Positions 10,784-23,200 of a stretch of 64,000 bases of DNA are shown in pieces (positions within the stretch are counted from its first letter, which is position 1; every line of letters starts with the position of its first letter). A model generated the notes under the pieces. The model was not told where the DNA came from. It made no database searches and saw only the letters and a program-made list of their open reading frames with translations. The DNA lies in the NCBI GenBank assembly GCA_018389105.1, contig JACATO010000589.1:1848001-1912000 (forward strand). Reading direction: 5' to 3'. The translations under genes were made by a program, and so were the position numbers. This DNA is from Nautilus pompilius (taxonomy: Eukaryota > Mollusca > Cephalopoda > Nautilida > Nautilidae).

Positions 10784-13700
10784 CTATTAATTGGGTTATA
10801 AATGTAAATAAACTGCTCTAAGCTAAGGTTGTCACACAAAGAATTTTTATTATATTTATCTGAATCATTACATTTTCAAACATTAATTTTACATAAATCT
10901 GATTATTTGAAGAAAAAAAATAGTTGGTAAATAACTTTCTAAAATTTTAATTTTTAATTAATTTTCTTCATTTTTAATACTTTTATGGATACTTTGTTCT
11001 TTTTTAAGTGTTGCATGAAGACATTGAAATTATAAGCAGATGTTTTACAACCGTGGAAATACTAATTTTTTTTTAAAAATTGGCGTACACTATTATAACT
11101 TTGATAAAATTCATTATTATCTAAAAATTACAAATTATTTTGTTTAATTTGAATTAAGTGCAAATGGTTAAATTCAAATTTTTCTTTAATTTATTGAAAA
11201 TCTTAGCTTTATCATAAATGAAAAGTCCAATTAATCAGCTACACTTTCATATTAGTTATGCACAAAAACATTATCTGAGCAAAATACTGCATAAAATGTA
11301 ATAAATAAATCAGTTTTAAAAAGAAAACATATTCAAACTGTTGATAAAAGTAAATTTGAGCGTTTTATAAAATGACAGCAGAAAACAATAATTTGATGGC
11401 TTACTAATGAAGTTTTTTCAGGAAAGAAAATGTTGAATACCGTGAGTATGTTGTATTTTAAATAGTTTATTTAGATAATTTTTATGACGGAAGGGCTGCA
11501 ACTCTGACATAAATGATTGCCAACTGAAAAAAATTAATTAATAATCACTGTATGTTGTTTTTTAAATTACCATAAGGCTCACTACAGCAAGCTTCAGTAC
11601 TATGTGCAGTGAAGGCGTAGATAATTTTGAAAATTTGGTAGATAAACAATTCGCAAAAGCACTATACTATAACACACAGCTGATAACCTATAACATTCGT
11701 TGAAAGGTTACCATGGCATTGCTCATAACCTCAAATATGTTAGTCAGCATCAGATGCTTATTAATTTGCACCAGTTCCCTATTTTGTCAAGGATTTCTTG
11801 CCATTGTATGAATAATCTATTTTTTTTTAATCTTGAAAATGACGGAAGAACTTTTATCTTCATGTCGTTTGTGTTCAGATGAGATCTGATGTGGAAATAA
11901 AAATTGAAAATAATATTAATTTAAAGTTTCGTGCTGGTCTGTACGTATACTGATGAATACATTTTAAACTGACGAACTATGTACCCTAATTTGCTCAAGA
12001 CAAACAATTATTTTATCCCTCGTTCCTTGGCGAACCGAATGGAATCGCAGTAGCCGTGGAAACCCGTCTTGTTTCAGTTTTTTTTTTTCATGAATTAAAT
12101 TAATCGGATGTACACTCACTCGTGATCTAGTATTTTGAAAGCCATAGGGGAAACGATAAATGCCAGACGCCTGTACCCGGCGACAAGTAGAGCCCGTTGG
12201 GATAAGCATTGTTTTAAGGAGATTCCGTGGCAGGGTTCTGTCTCCCTCGTGTTTCTCTCTAAACTTCCTAATGTAACCATAATTCGAGTGTGCGTGTGTA
12301 CGAGCGTCACTAACGGACGGTGCTGAGACAGCTGAAACGGTGCGGTTACCTTAGCAATTTAGAGGAACTCGTAGGAGCGTGATGCTGACCGATAGGTTCA
12401 GCTGCTTTTTAAGGGATTTTTCAGATGCGATTGAATTAAAATAGAAAACGCCGTCAACACTCATCAACGATCGAAAGAAGAAAAAATGCAACTGATAAAA
12501 TAAGAAAATAGATTTCCGAAAAGTGATATTGTACAGAATTTTCATCATCAGAAAGGCAATGTGCGACCGGATGAAGGCGGCTTTGTTTCTTCTTGTTAAT
12601 CTATATCGTTTCTGTCCGCTTGCTCCGACTTCGCTGTCTTCTGTCCTCTTTCGGCCCGCATCGCTTCCAGTCCTAATTAAACAGGTTAGAAGACAAAGAA
12701 GTCACAGAGAATATGGGGGAGAGATTGTTCTTCTGCGTGATGGAATAACAACAACAAAAAAAGCTTCATATTTGCGACTGAAGTTGTCCTTCCAAATAAA
12801 TATTTTAAACTTTCTACATACAACCCTGTGGCGAATTTTCACCTCACTACCATCAGAATCTGCATCACTCAGCGAAGGTTGAGCCACGGGGTGGCTCCCT
12901 CAATAATGTAAGTCCGTGTCGCTCCACCCAAAGGGTTTAGCGTCAGGGAAGAATTGACTAGATATACGGGCAGTCCATCACGAATACTAGCCAGTGCTCC
13001 ATCTGCTATAAGAGAGGTAAAAGCTGATCTGGTGCACAAACCACAAAACCTGATGAATACCGATTGACCTGTGAGTTGGAGAGCCGAAGGTCGTCTCCGC
13101 TTGATAGCTAGCAAATACAATTGGCATTGACAAAAAAGATGCGGGTCTTTAGTGTCATAAGTGTCATGTATGATTCACGTTTATCAATAAAGATGGATTT
13201 TGCTTGTCTTTAATACAACCGACAATATTTTTACTAGCGGATGCGATAGCCGTTATTATATCGGTAAAGACCAGGACCGAAGGAGCGTCAAACTGGTGTA
13301 TCCCTTAAATTGTCTACGTAGAGCCCTTTAAATGATAAACTTGTAGGCAATGTTTACATTTGTTGGTCTTCAGATGGCACACAATTTATTGGAGAAAGGG
13401 GAATTATTTTTAATATATCTGATGTAGAAATATTGGGATGATGGCTCTACCTTTCCACCTCCAGAAACAATTCCCAATACCTAAGGAAATACGGGCGGGC
13501 GGAGGCACTGCGGATCCGAGCCAACTCAGACTGACATACCTCCTTAGCATGGTTTCTTCTCCTCCTTCTTTATCAGCTCCTTCCGTACCTGAAAAATAAA
13601 AAGTTATAGCATCGGACTTTCTGTAGTAGGAGTGCAGCTAACCTACACTTAGCTTAAGAAACTGAAAACAGGGAACCAGCTTAGATCGATAACCTATGTG

Positions 13701-15737
13701 CTGACATCGCGCGTGCACTTGAAGTTTACTCCATTCCAGACATTCAGCCAGTGCAGAAAATCAACAACGGAAGGCCCTTCTGGGGTCAACTCCGCGCAAG
13801 GCCCGGGCTTTTAAGGGATATTTTCATTTAGCATCGACCTACTTCGATCAGCAGTCGGTGATCGCTAAAAGGCTCGTCGATTAAATTGCAGACTTCTTAA
13901 CCGGTAGCCGCTGATTAACACCTTCACTATGCGGAAAGCTTCCTGTAAAATCCTCTCTCTCTTTCCTCCCTCTGGCGCTGAGCCGTGTCGACGGTAAATA
14001 ATTCTACATTAGCTCGCACGACACTGTAACATTGCGCTCGATATTGACGGAAGCCACGGAGACATTTTAAGTTGACCCGCTGATGTGGGTGTAAAACGGA
14101 GTTGTTTAAACACTAGCAAACACGTAATCAGGTTAAAGTTGAGAGGTCGTCGCTGGTTTTAGTTTTATTTATTAGACGAACGAATCGATAGAAAGATTAA
14201 TAAGAAAATCAACACGGTTGTAAAGCCACGTGGTTCGTGAAAATTATACCGAATTCATATGGTAAATAAATCGTGCAGACTGTCGATGCGTAGAGAACTG
14301 GATTTAGTAATACACTGCCCCCCCTCATATTAACTTGGAAATTCTCGTGAACGGTGCGTGTAATCGGGATTTATATATATTCTGAACCGGTGAGCACTGT
14401 CATCATCAGGTTGAAACAGACGTGTTAATGACAGTTTGACAAAGATTCCGACATTTCTTGTTCGATCTTTTGAACGGTATTGTCGCCAACTTCGACCGAT
14501 ACCAACAGCGCTGCTAGCCTGTCCCGGAAGGGAAGGCGATCAGTGGTGACAGCGGGCCACAGCGCACCTGCTGTCAAGTTTCTCTTGCTAAAGTTGCCCA
14601 TGCAGCAAGAGTAAGCCACACAAAAGAAGAAAATACGGTCCAACGTCTTCTTTACCAAATTTGGGTTAAGAAATCCCTACTTTACGGTAGGAAGAAAACG
14701 CTTTAAAGGATCGGATCACCGGACACGTCCGGAAAGACCATCAAGCTTTAACGATGTGTACTCCTGCCGTGTGAGTTTGTCTGCAGGTCGCACATGGATT
14801 TGGAGAAACCTAACAATGTCCTACAGCCCCGTTGTCTACTACAATCCACCGGTAAATACAGCAGCGGTACAGGCAGCAATCTGACATTGTGGAAAGGTCG
14901 AACTATTGTCTGTCAGTTCTTCGGGCTACTTTGTCGTTGTAAAGGCATATCCGCTATCACGGTGCCAGCAAGGTTTACTGGGATTCGATACCCATATTTT
15001 CAGGATGATGGCACTACATTACATCCGTGGAGTGGCCTCGGTTTGGAAAAGAAATCAATATGTTCAACTTCTTCCCGGAATAGCACAATCTTTGGTATAA
15101 AGCGTATTAAGCACGTAGAGGAGCATCGCCAGCTGAGAGTACCCGTCTACGTCTCGCCAATATGACGTAGTTAAAGGAAGCTCTCACATAGATACGGAAG
15201 AACTTGGACCGGACCGTGTTGTAGCATCTCGTTGATTCAGTACAAACAGGGTTGAAGAGGCTGCTCGTGCTGCGGAAGGTGGCTCGACCAAGTGGGAACA
15301 TAAAGTATTTCACTATATGCCTTGCATTTATTTGCTGTTTTCAGCAACAACAAAAAAACAAACATATTGTAATAGTATTAAGCTTCTAGATTAATATGGC
15401 GGTGCATTGTAATTTTGCCAAACAAAATACATTAAATAAATCGTTAGGCGTTGTGTGGAAAAAGCCATGTTTTTAAAGAAACAGTGAATCTATAGTCTTG
15501 TTTTAACAGAGAACTTGTCTTTGCTTTAATTTTTTACGTTTAACTTACAACCAACTTGCAGTTGCACATATACCAAAATGCTGTTAATATCCATCCGTTT
15601 GTTTGAGTATAGTAATGACGTCACACAGGGAGATGGTTTCATCAAATCGCTGAGCTGTTCATGGTTGTCAGCGAACTTACCTAACAGTTCTTCAGATTAA
15701 ATGTTCTCTAATCTAAAAATTTAATATATTTAAAAGT

Positions 15738-16200
15738 TGTGTGTGTATCTGGATGTATAAATGTGTGTTTGTTGGTATGTGAGTCTGTGTCTGTGTGTGG
15801 TATGTGTATGTATGTGTGTGTATTGTGGTATGTGTGTGTATGTGTGGTATGTGTGTGGTATGTGTATGTGTGGTATGTGTGGTATGTGTGTATGTGTGTA
15901 AGTGTGTATATGCGTTGTATGTGTGTGCATGTGTGGTATGTGTGTATGTGTAAGTGTTATAATGCGTGTGTATGTGTGTATATGTGTATGTGTGTATATG
16001 TGTGTATGTGTGGTATGTGTATGTGTGTGGTATGTGTATGTGTGTGTGGTGATATGTGTGTATGTGTGTGTCTGTCTATGTATGTGTGGTATGTATGTGT
16101 ATGTGTGTTATGGTGTGGTATGTGTATGTGTGTATGTGTGGTATGTGTGTGTATGTGTGTCTGTGTGTGTATATATGTGGTATGTTTGTGTATGTGTTGT
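15738..16200. repeat. TG-rich imperfect array (GTGTAT / GTGTGG motifs)
   Basis: About 460 bp built almost only from T and G plus spaced A on the + strand, with units such as TGTGTATG and TGTGGTATG. Long open frames arise on both strands only because the sequence lacks stop triplets. It is not coding. Confidence 0.95.
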
Positions 16201-16679
16201 GAACATACTGAGAGTAGTAACATTAGCCATACATAACTCTATGAAAGGAATAAACCCGCGTGAGATAGAATACATTATGCAAACCGTTTACTACTGCAAT
16301 TTTATTTATTACAAAATGTTAATTTACTGATATGTATTGTAGTGGTTGTGGATATTATAGTTATCTTAAGTTAAATGTTGAAAATTACTCATTATTTAGT
16401 TTGTGCAACTTAAGCCTCCTAACGACTGTTAAGCGGACTTGCACGTATGCTGTGAGTATTATTAAATGATCTGATCGACCAGTCTATTAATGTTACAAAT
16501 CCGTCAACGGTTTTCTTTATAAAAGCAGCATTCTATCAAATTAGCAGATGGTTATCACGTTTTCTAAAGTACCCAGTAACATGCGATAACCTTATCTGAC
16601 AGAACTGTGTATCTCTTTTCTGGTGCTATATCTGAGCACGGAAGCGCCACCTGACAAAAACCAACCAAACAAATCGGTC

Positions 16680-16680
<1 letters not shown>

Positions 16681-16737
<57 letters not shown>
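16681..16737. repeat. (TAA)n microsatellite
   Basis: About 19 perfect ATA/TAA units inside the GPCR intron. It reads as a poly-Tyr frame on the minus strand and is not coding. Confidence 0.95.
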
Positions 16738-17606
16738 GCATTCGTTCCTGGTAATCAAAGAGAGCTGTCAAATTACATGCGAACATCTTGGTGCGCGAGA
16801 TTGTTTATGAACTGCACTTACAGGTAGAAAGCAGCCTAACGTCAAAGTCCAGACTAGGATTAGGACAAAAAAAAGTCACTTCTCTCCATTAGCCAATCAA
16901 ATTACTTATTACATTTTAGGCGTGCTTAGAAAGCAAGCAGCTCATTGGACATCTATCTGTATAAACGTATGATGAACAGTTTAAATACTTTACTTTTTAA
17001 AAAAATAATAGCACACTGTTTAATTACAGTGCACCGGGGGGGAAGGAAATTTTTGCTTTATTGTTAAAGTCGTTATCAGAACCAAATTTCCATCTGTACT
17101 TGGTGTTTACAATGGCAGTAAATCTGAGAGATAGTAAATACCGGGTTGGGACGACATTTTGTTTCAATACATCAGTCATTAAACGTGAAGTTTAGATCAC
17201 ATTTGTTCCATCGCTGCTTGCACGTACATCACTCAGACAGGAAGTCAGAGTTGTAATGAAAACCAGCAAATGTATCCATGGTTAATCCGTCTGCAGAATT
17301 TTCTGTTTTAAATGGATTTAAGATTATGTGATAATGCATTAACTTTGTCCCGTAATGTTAAATGTTTTTTTGCAAGGATAAAACCAATAGAAGTTAAACT
17401 ACTTTTGCTTAATTAATTATGTGTGTAACTATAATCGGAAACTATTTTATCACGTGAGGTTTCTTTCCGATAATTACAATAATATATATTCTTGATCAGT
17501 CGGGCGTAGTGACGCGAGCGGGGTTATTATTGGTTTTAAAGAAGTTTCTCATGTGTCCGATTTCTTGACAAAAGTCTGCTTGAAAATTGCTCACCTTTCT
17601 CCCTAG

Positions 17607-17742
17607 AAACGGAACGGAGCCCGATTTGATCGCCAGGAACAGATATCAGAACCAGCAGCTGACGAGTGAGAAAAGTCCGTTCTACCGACCTCGTTTGAAG
17701 ATGGCCACCTACTCCACTTCTGAAGATAAAACCAGGAAACAG
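17607..17742 (+). CDS. Class A GPCR, intracellular loop 3 exon
   Basis: A 136-bp internal exon. Its first base completes the Glu codon left open by the exon at 8866. It then encodes 45 residues of a hydrophilic, basic loop (ENGTEPDLIARNRYQ ... YSTSEDKTRKQ), the region between TM5 and TM6 that contacts G proteins. The loop is rich in Ser/Thr near the end (MATYSTSEDKT), which could be phosphorylation sites (inference). The acceptor is CTTTCTCCCTAG and the donor is AG|GTAAAA. It ends in phase 0, and the next exon starts VIKML, giving the common KTRKQVIKML join at the cytoplasmic end of TM6. Both neighbouring introns are large. Confidence 0.9.
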
Positions 17743-18403
17743 GTAAAACGTGGCCTACTTTCCTTCCCTTACCTGAGTGCACGTGAGCGTAACTGACGTT
17801 ATTCGGCGGTCTGCACTGGGCGCTACCCACACTAAAGGAAAAGTCGGTATTTAATGACTGCATTCAACAGGGCAAAGTAAATTATTATCTTTACGTGGAA
17901 TTTACATGGTTTTCAAAGATGGTGCTTTGAATAGCTAGGACTTTGCGAAGAAAATAGACCAGCAGCAGCAACAAATAAGTGCTGAAAGTCTGCTAAATCG
18001 GGCCGGCGTGTTAAATTGTTCTAGCTTTTCATCCTGGCTGCTTCAGAAAATAGATACGGTCCGTGTTACGGTGTTAATTAAAATAATCAGATAACGTCTA
18101 AGGCGTGTCCGTAAAAACGAGCCACTACCTGACCAGTGTATGGCAGTGTCTCGAACAGTTGTCCTGGCAGTGGTTGCCATTAACCAGAACCTGGACGTTT
18201 TGGAACAAACTGCAATCACAGGCTGTAAACTACCATATTGTTAACAAACGCAAAGATGAAAGAGATCTTAATCTCTCACGGGACACCTAGAAAAGTTATA
18301 GTTATACAGAGTTTCTCACAAAGAAAGGTGTGCTTGTGTAACAGAGCCAGCCACTACACCTACAAGGTAGACAAATTATGGTGCTTTTTTTCTATTGTAA
18401 TGC

Positions 18404-18405
<2 letters not shown>

Positions 18406-18459
<54 letters not shown>
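18406..18459. repeat. (GA)n microsatellite
   Basis: Long uninterrupted GA dinucleotide tract in the GPCR intron. Confidence 0.95.
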
Positions 18460-18463
<4 letters not shown>

Positions 18464-18802
18464 CAACGTCAGTACAAAACAGACAGACAGATTTGTTGCG
18501 CCTAGAAGGAATAAAAACAAAACAATTTTGCCTTCCTTTCTTTCACATTTGAGATTTTTATCAAAACAATTTTTTTTCCATTGTTTGACTTTAATAATAT
18601 TCATTAAAAATTAGTTGATATTTAAGGAAAAATACCGGAAGACGACATCTGTAGCCAACCATCTTACTCTGCACAATGTGAACAAGAAAGAATGAACTAA
18701 CGAGTGTTTGTCTGTCTGATGATCAGTCGCAGTTCTTGTTGTCGTTTTTCAGGCATGATATCGGAGATTTCAGAAATTTGAATGGTTACTTACAGCCGAT
18801 CT

Positions 18803-18902
18803 CTCTCTCTCATAATATGACGGTCATCTCTCTCTGTACTGACGTCATCTCTCTCTCTATATATATATATATATACTGACGGTCGTCTCTCTCTGTACTG
18901 AC

Positions 18903-18943
<41 letters not shown>

Positions 18944-18972
18944 CTCTCTCATCTCTCTCTCTCTCTCTGTGC
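18803..18972. repeat. CT-rich array with TGACGTCA-type units
   Basis: CT dinucleotide tracts separated by units such as GTACTGACGTCATCTCTC, GACGGTCATCTC and TGACATCATCTC, with a short TA run in the middle. The unit is the reverse complement of the one in the large array at 45226-46127 and resembles the array at 35336-35540. Confidence 0.9.
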
Positions 18973-19855
18973 GCGCGCGCGGCTTCATTGCTAACTTGTG
19001 AATGTACGTCCATAACCGCAGAGGAGTTGCCAAAGTAATTAATGTCTGTTCCACTTTAAATGTTCCTCCGCCTGGACATGATGGTTGATTCTTAAAGCAA
19101 ACAAACACATCCGGGTTTGTTACTGCCACCTACAGTAGGCCACGTGACAAAGACGTTGTGCCTCGTAGTCAGTTTAGCCGCTGCCCCGTCGACGACTGGA
19201 GCGCGCTTGGCGGAACACTGACGCGTCGCTGGCTGGGGAAGGTGGTGATGGTGGTGGTTGGGGGGGGAGAATTCCGGAGAATCTCTACAGAGGCGTCTTT
19301 TTAAAATCTGTACAAAACCGCGGCGTTCAGGGTTTGCACCCGTAGGGGGTTTTACATCTCGGAGTGGGGAGCATTAGGGCGCGTTAGGGCGAAACTGCCG
19401 CGACGAACAGGGGCCCGCAGAGGCGCATTCCTTTGATGTGAGGTCCGGTTAGCAGCGGCCAGTCTCGACACACAGTTCCCGCCATCTTGGCCTCCTGGCC
19501 GGCCCCGTCCGGATCGCTTGTGACGTGTCTCTGCAGCCTCCGAACGGAAGTCGACGGGAGTTCCGCGTTCGATAAAGCGTCTGGCCATTAGCTTACGTCT
19601 TTGGACTTTATTGCACATCATTGTCATCGGAAAAATCTTAATGTCTCCCCCTCCCCTCCTCACGCCGCCAGCAGTCGTAACAAGATCGAATGGCTCCTAG
19701 AAATGCGAAGAACATTCATTTTATCACCTCTGTTAAATCGGACTGCAGACATATTTGATCTTCGTGGCTGCGACGTAAAAGTACATCTTTAGCTTTATGC
19801 ATCCCAATTATCAGTCTACATCTGGCGGCCGGCACCACGTGATAGCTCTGCTCAC

Positions 19856-20002
19856 CTTGCCCAGGGGATTACTTTCCTTCGCGAATGTGCACATTTCGAA
19901 AAAAAAGTCCACACAAGGAAGTCCGTCAGCAGCAGAAGGAGGCGCCATTCCTTTATCCTGAGATTTTGCTTCACTGTCGATATCGGTGGTAATAGTTTCC
20001 AT
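19856..20002 (-). CDS. Candidate first coding exon of an unidentified gene
   Basis: A 49-codon open segment on the minus strand that starts METITTDIDS and ends ESNPLGK, directly followed by a good donor (AAG|GTGAGC) in phase 0. A TAA lies in frame immediately before the ATG, so the ATG is the true frame start. Upstream (20.0-20.2 kb) the DNA is CpG-rich, as expected of a broad invertebrate promoter. The second half is hydrophobic and cysteine-containing (LPCVDFFFEMCTFAKE). I do not recognise the family, and no second exon was found with confidence. A possible terminal exon near 13590 is only a guess. If real, this gene sits inside and opposite to the GPCR gene. Confidence 0.35.
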
Positions 20003-20200
20003 TTATGTTCCACTGCCGACTTCTGTTAATAATTAAAAAGTCGGTCCTTCCAATAAACAGCATCAAAGACAACGCAGCTCCTAACCCGCACTCGTGCGCC
20101 GATCCTCGAGAAGCACGACGGCCGCGGCACAGCCATTTCTACTCGTCTGATAGGCTGCGTTTCGGCAACAAATAAAATTTACGCTGTGTTTAATAAAGTC
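20003..20200. promoter_or_regulatory. CpG-rich stretch, possible promoter
   Basis: A locally CpG-dense segment directly upstream of the candidate minus-strand first exon, with many CG dinucleotides around 20085-20165. No TATA box or specific factor site is claimed. Promoter function is inferred only from composition and position. Confidence 0.25.
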
Positions 20201-23200
20201 GTCTGCGCGTAGATCACGTAATTGTTAGCCGAACAGATCATAATAAAGAAATCCAAAACCTTTTGAGCAAGGATTACCCGCGAGGACTAACAGCCGTGTA
20301 CGGATAAACCACGTGGTTTCCAGACGTCTATTATTACGTTGGCTGCACAAGAACGCAGACTCAAAACGACGTATAACTAGGCTGAACAAGACCGTTCTAC
20401 AGACATCTTTGCAATGGGGTATTTTTAAAACCACCATGAAAGAACACGGTTCGATAATAAACTCTCATGGACCATTCTGAATATCGATTTTAATTCATTG
20501 GAGATATCTGAAATCTCCTGCCAAGACGGATATCCTTAATCTCTTAATTTTAGCCTCACAAAATGATTACATGTGTTAAGTCTCGCATCATTTGTGTGTG
20601 CCTAACATTTTATTATATCGAGGGATGCCGTCAGTAGTTAGTCTCAAATGTTGAGGCCTTTTTTTTTTCGGCATATTCTTTTTCCAGCTGAAATATCCAT
20701 CTTCCATGACGAGAAATCGCGAGAAAGCGTCGCCATGACAACGTCAAAACGGTATCAGATCAAGCGCCCCGCTGTTTATCTGCCTAAAAGCGATTTTGTG
20801 ATGTTCACTGGTTCATGGTGTCTGTCTGTAGGGAAAAAGCCTAATGTAATATGGACAATACAATATTTTGAAATATTAGAAAGAGTTTAGCATAATAGAC
20901 GTTTCCAAGAATTTCTCCAGTATGAGGTCTGAAAAGAAAAGCGTCGTTCGTTCTTGGTGGACGTCAGCCCGCGATGTGGCTGCTGGGAAAGAGTCAGATC
21001 TGCGAAAACATTTCAGCGACTGTCTTAATTAAATTATGCGAAGAATTAGGGCAAAGCTTGGTTCGACTCCCTGTTGTACGGTACAGCCATGGCGAAAAGG
21101 TTTCGTACCATCCTAGAAGTTTAGCAATACCAATCTTTAATTCAGGCTGATATATCTCGACACTGCATCCATCACCAAATCTACACGTCTACTTGAATGC
21201 TGCTGACTCACTTTTACCATTTATACGGTCTTTTCGGGTATCATGTGTTTGCGTTAGATTTCAAATTGCCACATTTAAAAATTCTGTCATTTTCTCATTA
21301 AATACGTGAACTAAAAAGTAGTGCGCCCTTCAATACGATAACATAGCTTTATTATTTTTAAAAAATCAGCAGGTCTAATTTGACGTTTAGAATTGGAAGA
21401 TTTCGAGGTAATGTGAAACTTTGGACCGCGACCGAAGGTTTGTCAGTTTATTTCGTCTCTCTGTCTCTCTTTTTTTTTATTTTAAAATTTTGAATCCGCT
21501 GATTAAACACCGAGAAGATCCTTGGTTAGTATGTTTATTTGACAGCTGTCTTTGGCAGACAATACTCTTTTATCGATTGCCGAATGGTGATTAAAGACGA
21601 CACAACATAAAAGGTGTTTATAGAGATGCGATGTAAACAGCTGATGATGTAGTAACATAAAACACCACCCCCAACCCACCACTGTCAGAACTCTTTTATC
21701 TGATGAGGACGCTCCGATCGCGGTGGACAAGAAACAGATCGGAATGGACAATGGAATGTACACAAACAGACCATCGAGAAACAAGGTGCGCGCTACTGCT
21801 ACCAGCATCGACAAGTGTGAACAAAGCTGAGGTAACAGAGACGGTTTATAAGAAGTTGCTGCAAAAATACAAGTAAAAACTTAGTCAAATAGGGGCGTTT
21901 CTCTCTCCCTCTTTCTTTTTTTTTAAATACTTTGTTATATTGCTTCATCAAAGGGATGAAGAAATAGTATTGGAGTTGTTCTGAACACCTGGTTTCCGAA
22001 GCAATAAAGTTTTCAAGTCATACTTAATTCAGAAATGTGAGGCTAACAGCGCTCTCATCGGCCAGCGGATATTGGTAATAAATCTTCTCACCATCAGCCT
22101 GTACAGTGTATTGGCATCTTCGCCCTGCCGTTAGACTCACACAGCTAGACACGGCGCTTAAGAAAATTCCTTGGATTTGTTCTAATCCAGAACTAGTTTA
22201 CTTGGACAACTTCTGTTGTTTGTGGTTTTAATTTTAATTATTTATATAAATGCGTTGTTTTAAGAACCGTAAGACAAATCTGAACTCCACGCCTACGTGC
22301 CATGTCGGAGATGAGGACATATTGCTGCATAGGTCCATCACCTGCGGTGCTAACGTTAGAAAGGAAGACGGTCAGGGACGAAATTATAATTTTCCAGTAG
22401 GACAGGGATTGCTCTTCCATCTCCCCCACCTTATTAGCAAACTTTAAACTATGTGGAGGTTTTCTACAAACAAGAAAAGGTGAAAGGATCCACCAAAGCT
22501 GAATCCGTTGGAATGGTTTTGTATGAACGTATGAATCTAAGAAAGCAACATTAGTCAGTATAAAATCTTTCATCGCCGAGGAATAGAACCCAGCTTTTGA
22601 TGGACCATAGTTTCCTGGTGCCAGAACGTTAGAAAGCTGTTACCAAGGCTGAAGTTGTTCGGATTCAACCTAAAGGTTTAAGCAGCTGGCTGAGAATTGC
22701 TTACACTCGCGGCAAACAACTGGTAATCACCCGACAATGGGGCGCGTATTTGACATTTGACGTCCACAGGACAGTTTCACATATCTTTTGGAGGATGACA
22801 GCGCAGCTGCCCTGACTCTCAGACAAAGCTGGATGGTGCCACCGAGTTCATCTTGAATGAGTTTCTACACACCGCCCACGGGCTGTATAATCAGTTATTT
22901 ACCTTCGCGGGGAAAAACATCTGACGGGAGCTGACGACGCCCGTCCGGTTAACAAACCTGTTTTACGCATCGATTCGGTAGCTGGGAAGAATTACGGGAG
23001 CTCCGGAAGTCATTCAAGACCGTCGGCCCCCGCTTCATTACACCGATTAGCGCAGTCTCTCTCTTTTTAAGGAATTGTATCATGTCAAACATACGCAAAC
23101 GGGGGTCGAAGCAATCATTGCAAGAAAAGCAGTGAAGTTTCTCTCTCTCTCTCTCCCCCCCACCCCACCCACCTCCAACAATCTACTGACGTGGGCGGTG

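Larger units (their letters stand above)
9069..17606 (+). other. GPCR intron (8.5 kb)
   Basis: Begins GTAAGT and ends CTTTCTCCCTAG, joining two receptor exons in phase. It holds simple repeats (10411, 10745, 15738, 16681) but no transposon I can recognise. One pyrimidine-rich acceptor-like site on the minus strand near 13590 precedes a 14-codon frame ending in a stop (VRKELIKKEEKKPC). It could be a terminal exon of a minus-strand gene, but this is speculative. Confidence 0.8.

Noticed and set aside
12869-13120. 83-residue minus-strand frame
   Set aside because: No recognisable motif, splice signals or composition contrast supports it as a gene.
15739-16330. Overlapping Cys/Val/Met-rich frames (and His/Thr-rich frames on the other strand)
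   Set aside because: They are translations of a TG-rich simple repeat, which lacks stop triplets. No start context or splice structure supports coding.
21040-21110. GGTTCGACTCCC, like a tRNA B box
   Set aside because: No A box at the right distance and no cloverleaf could be drawn. Probably chance.
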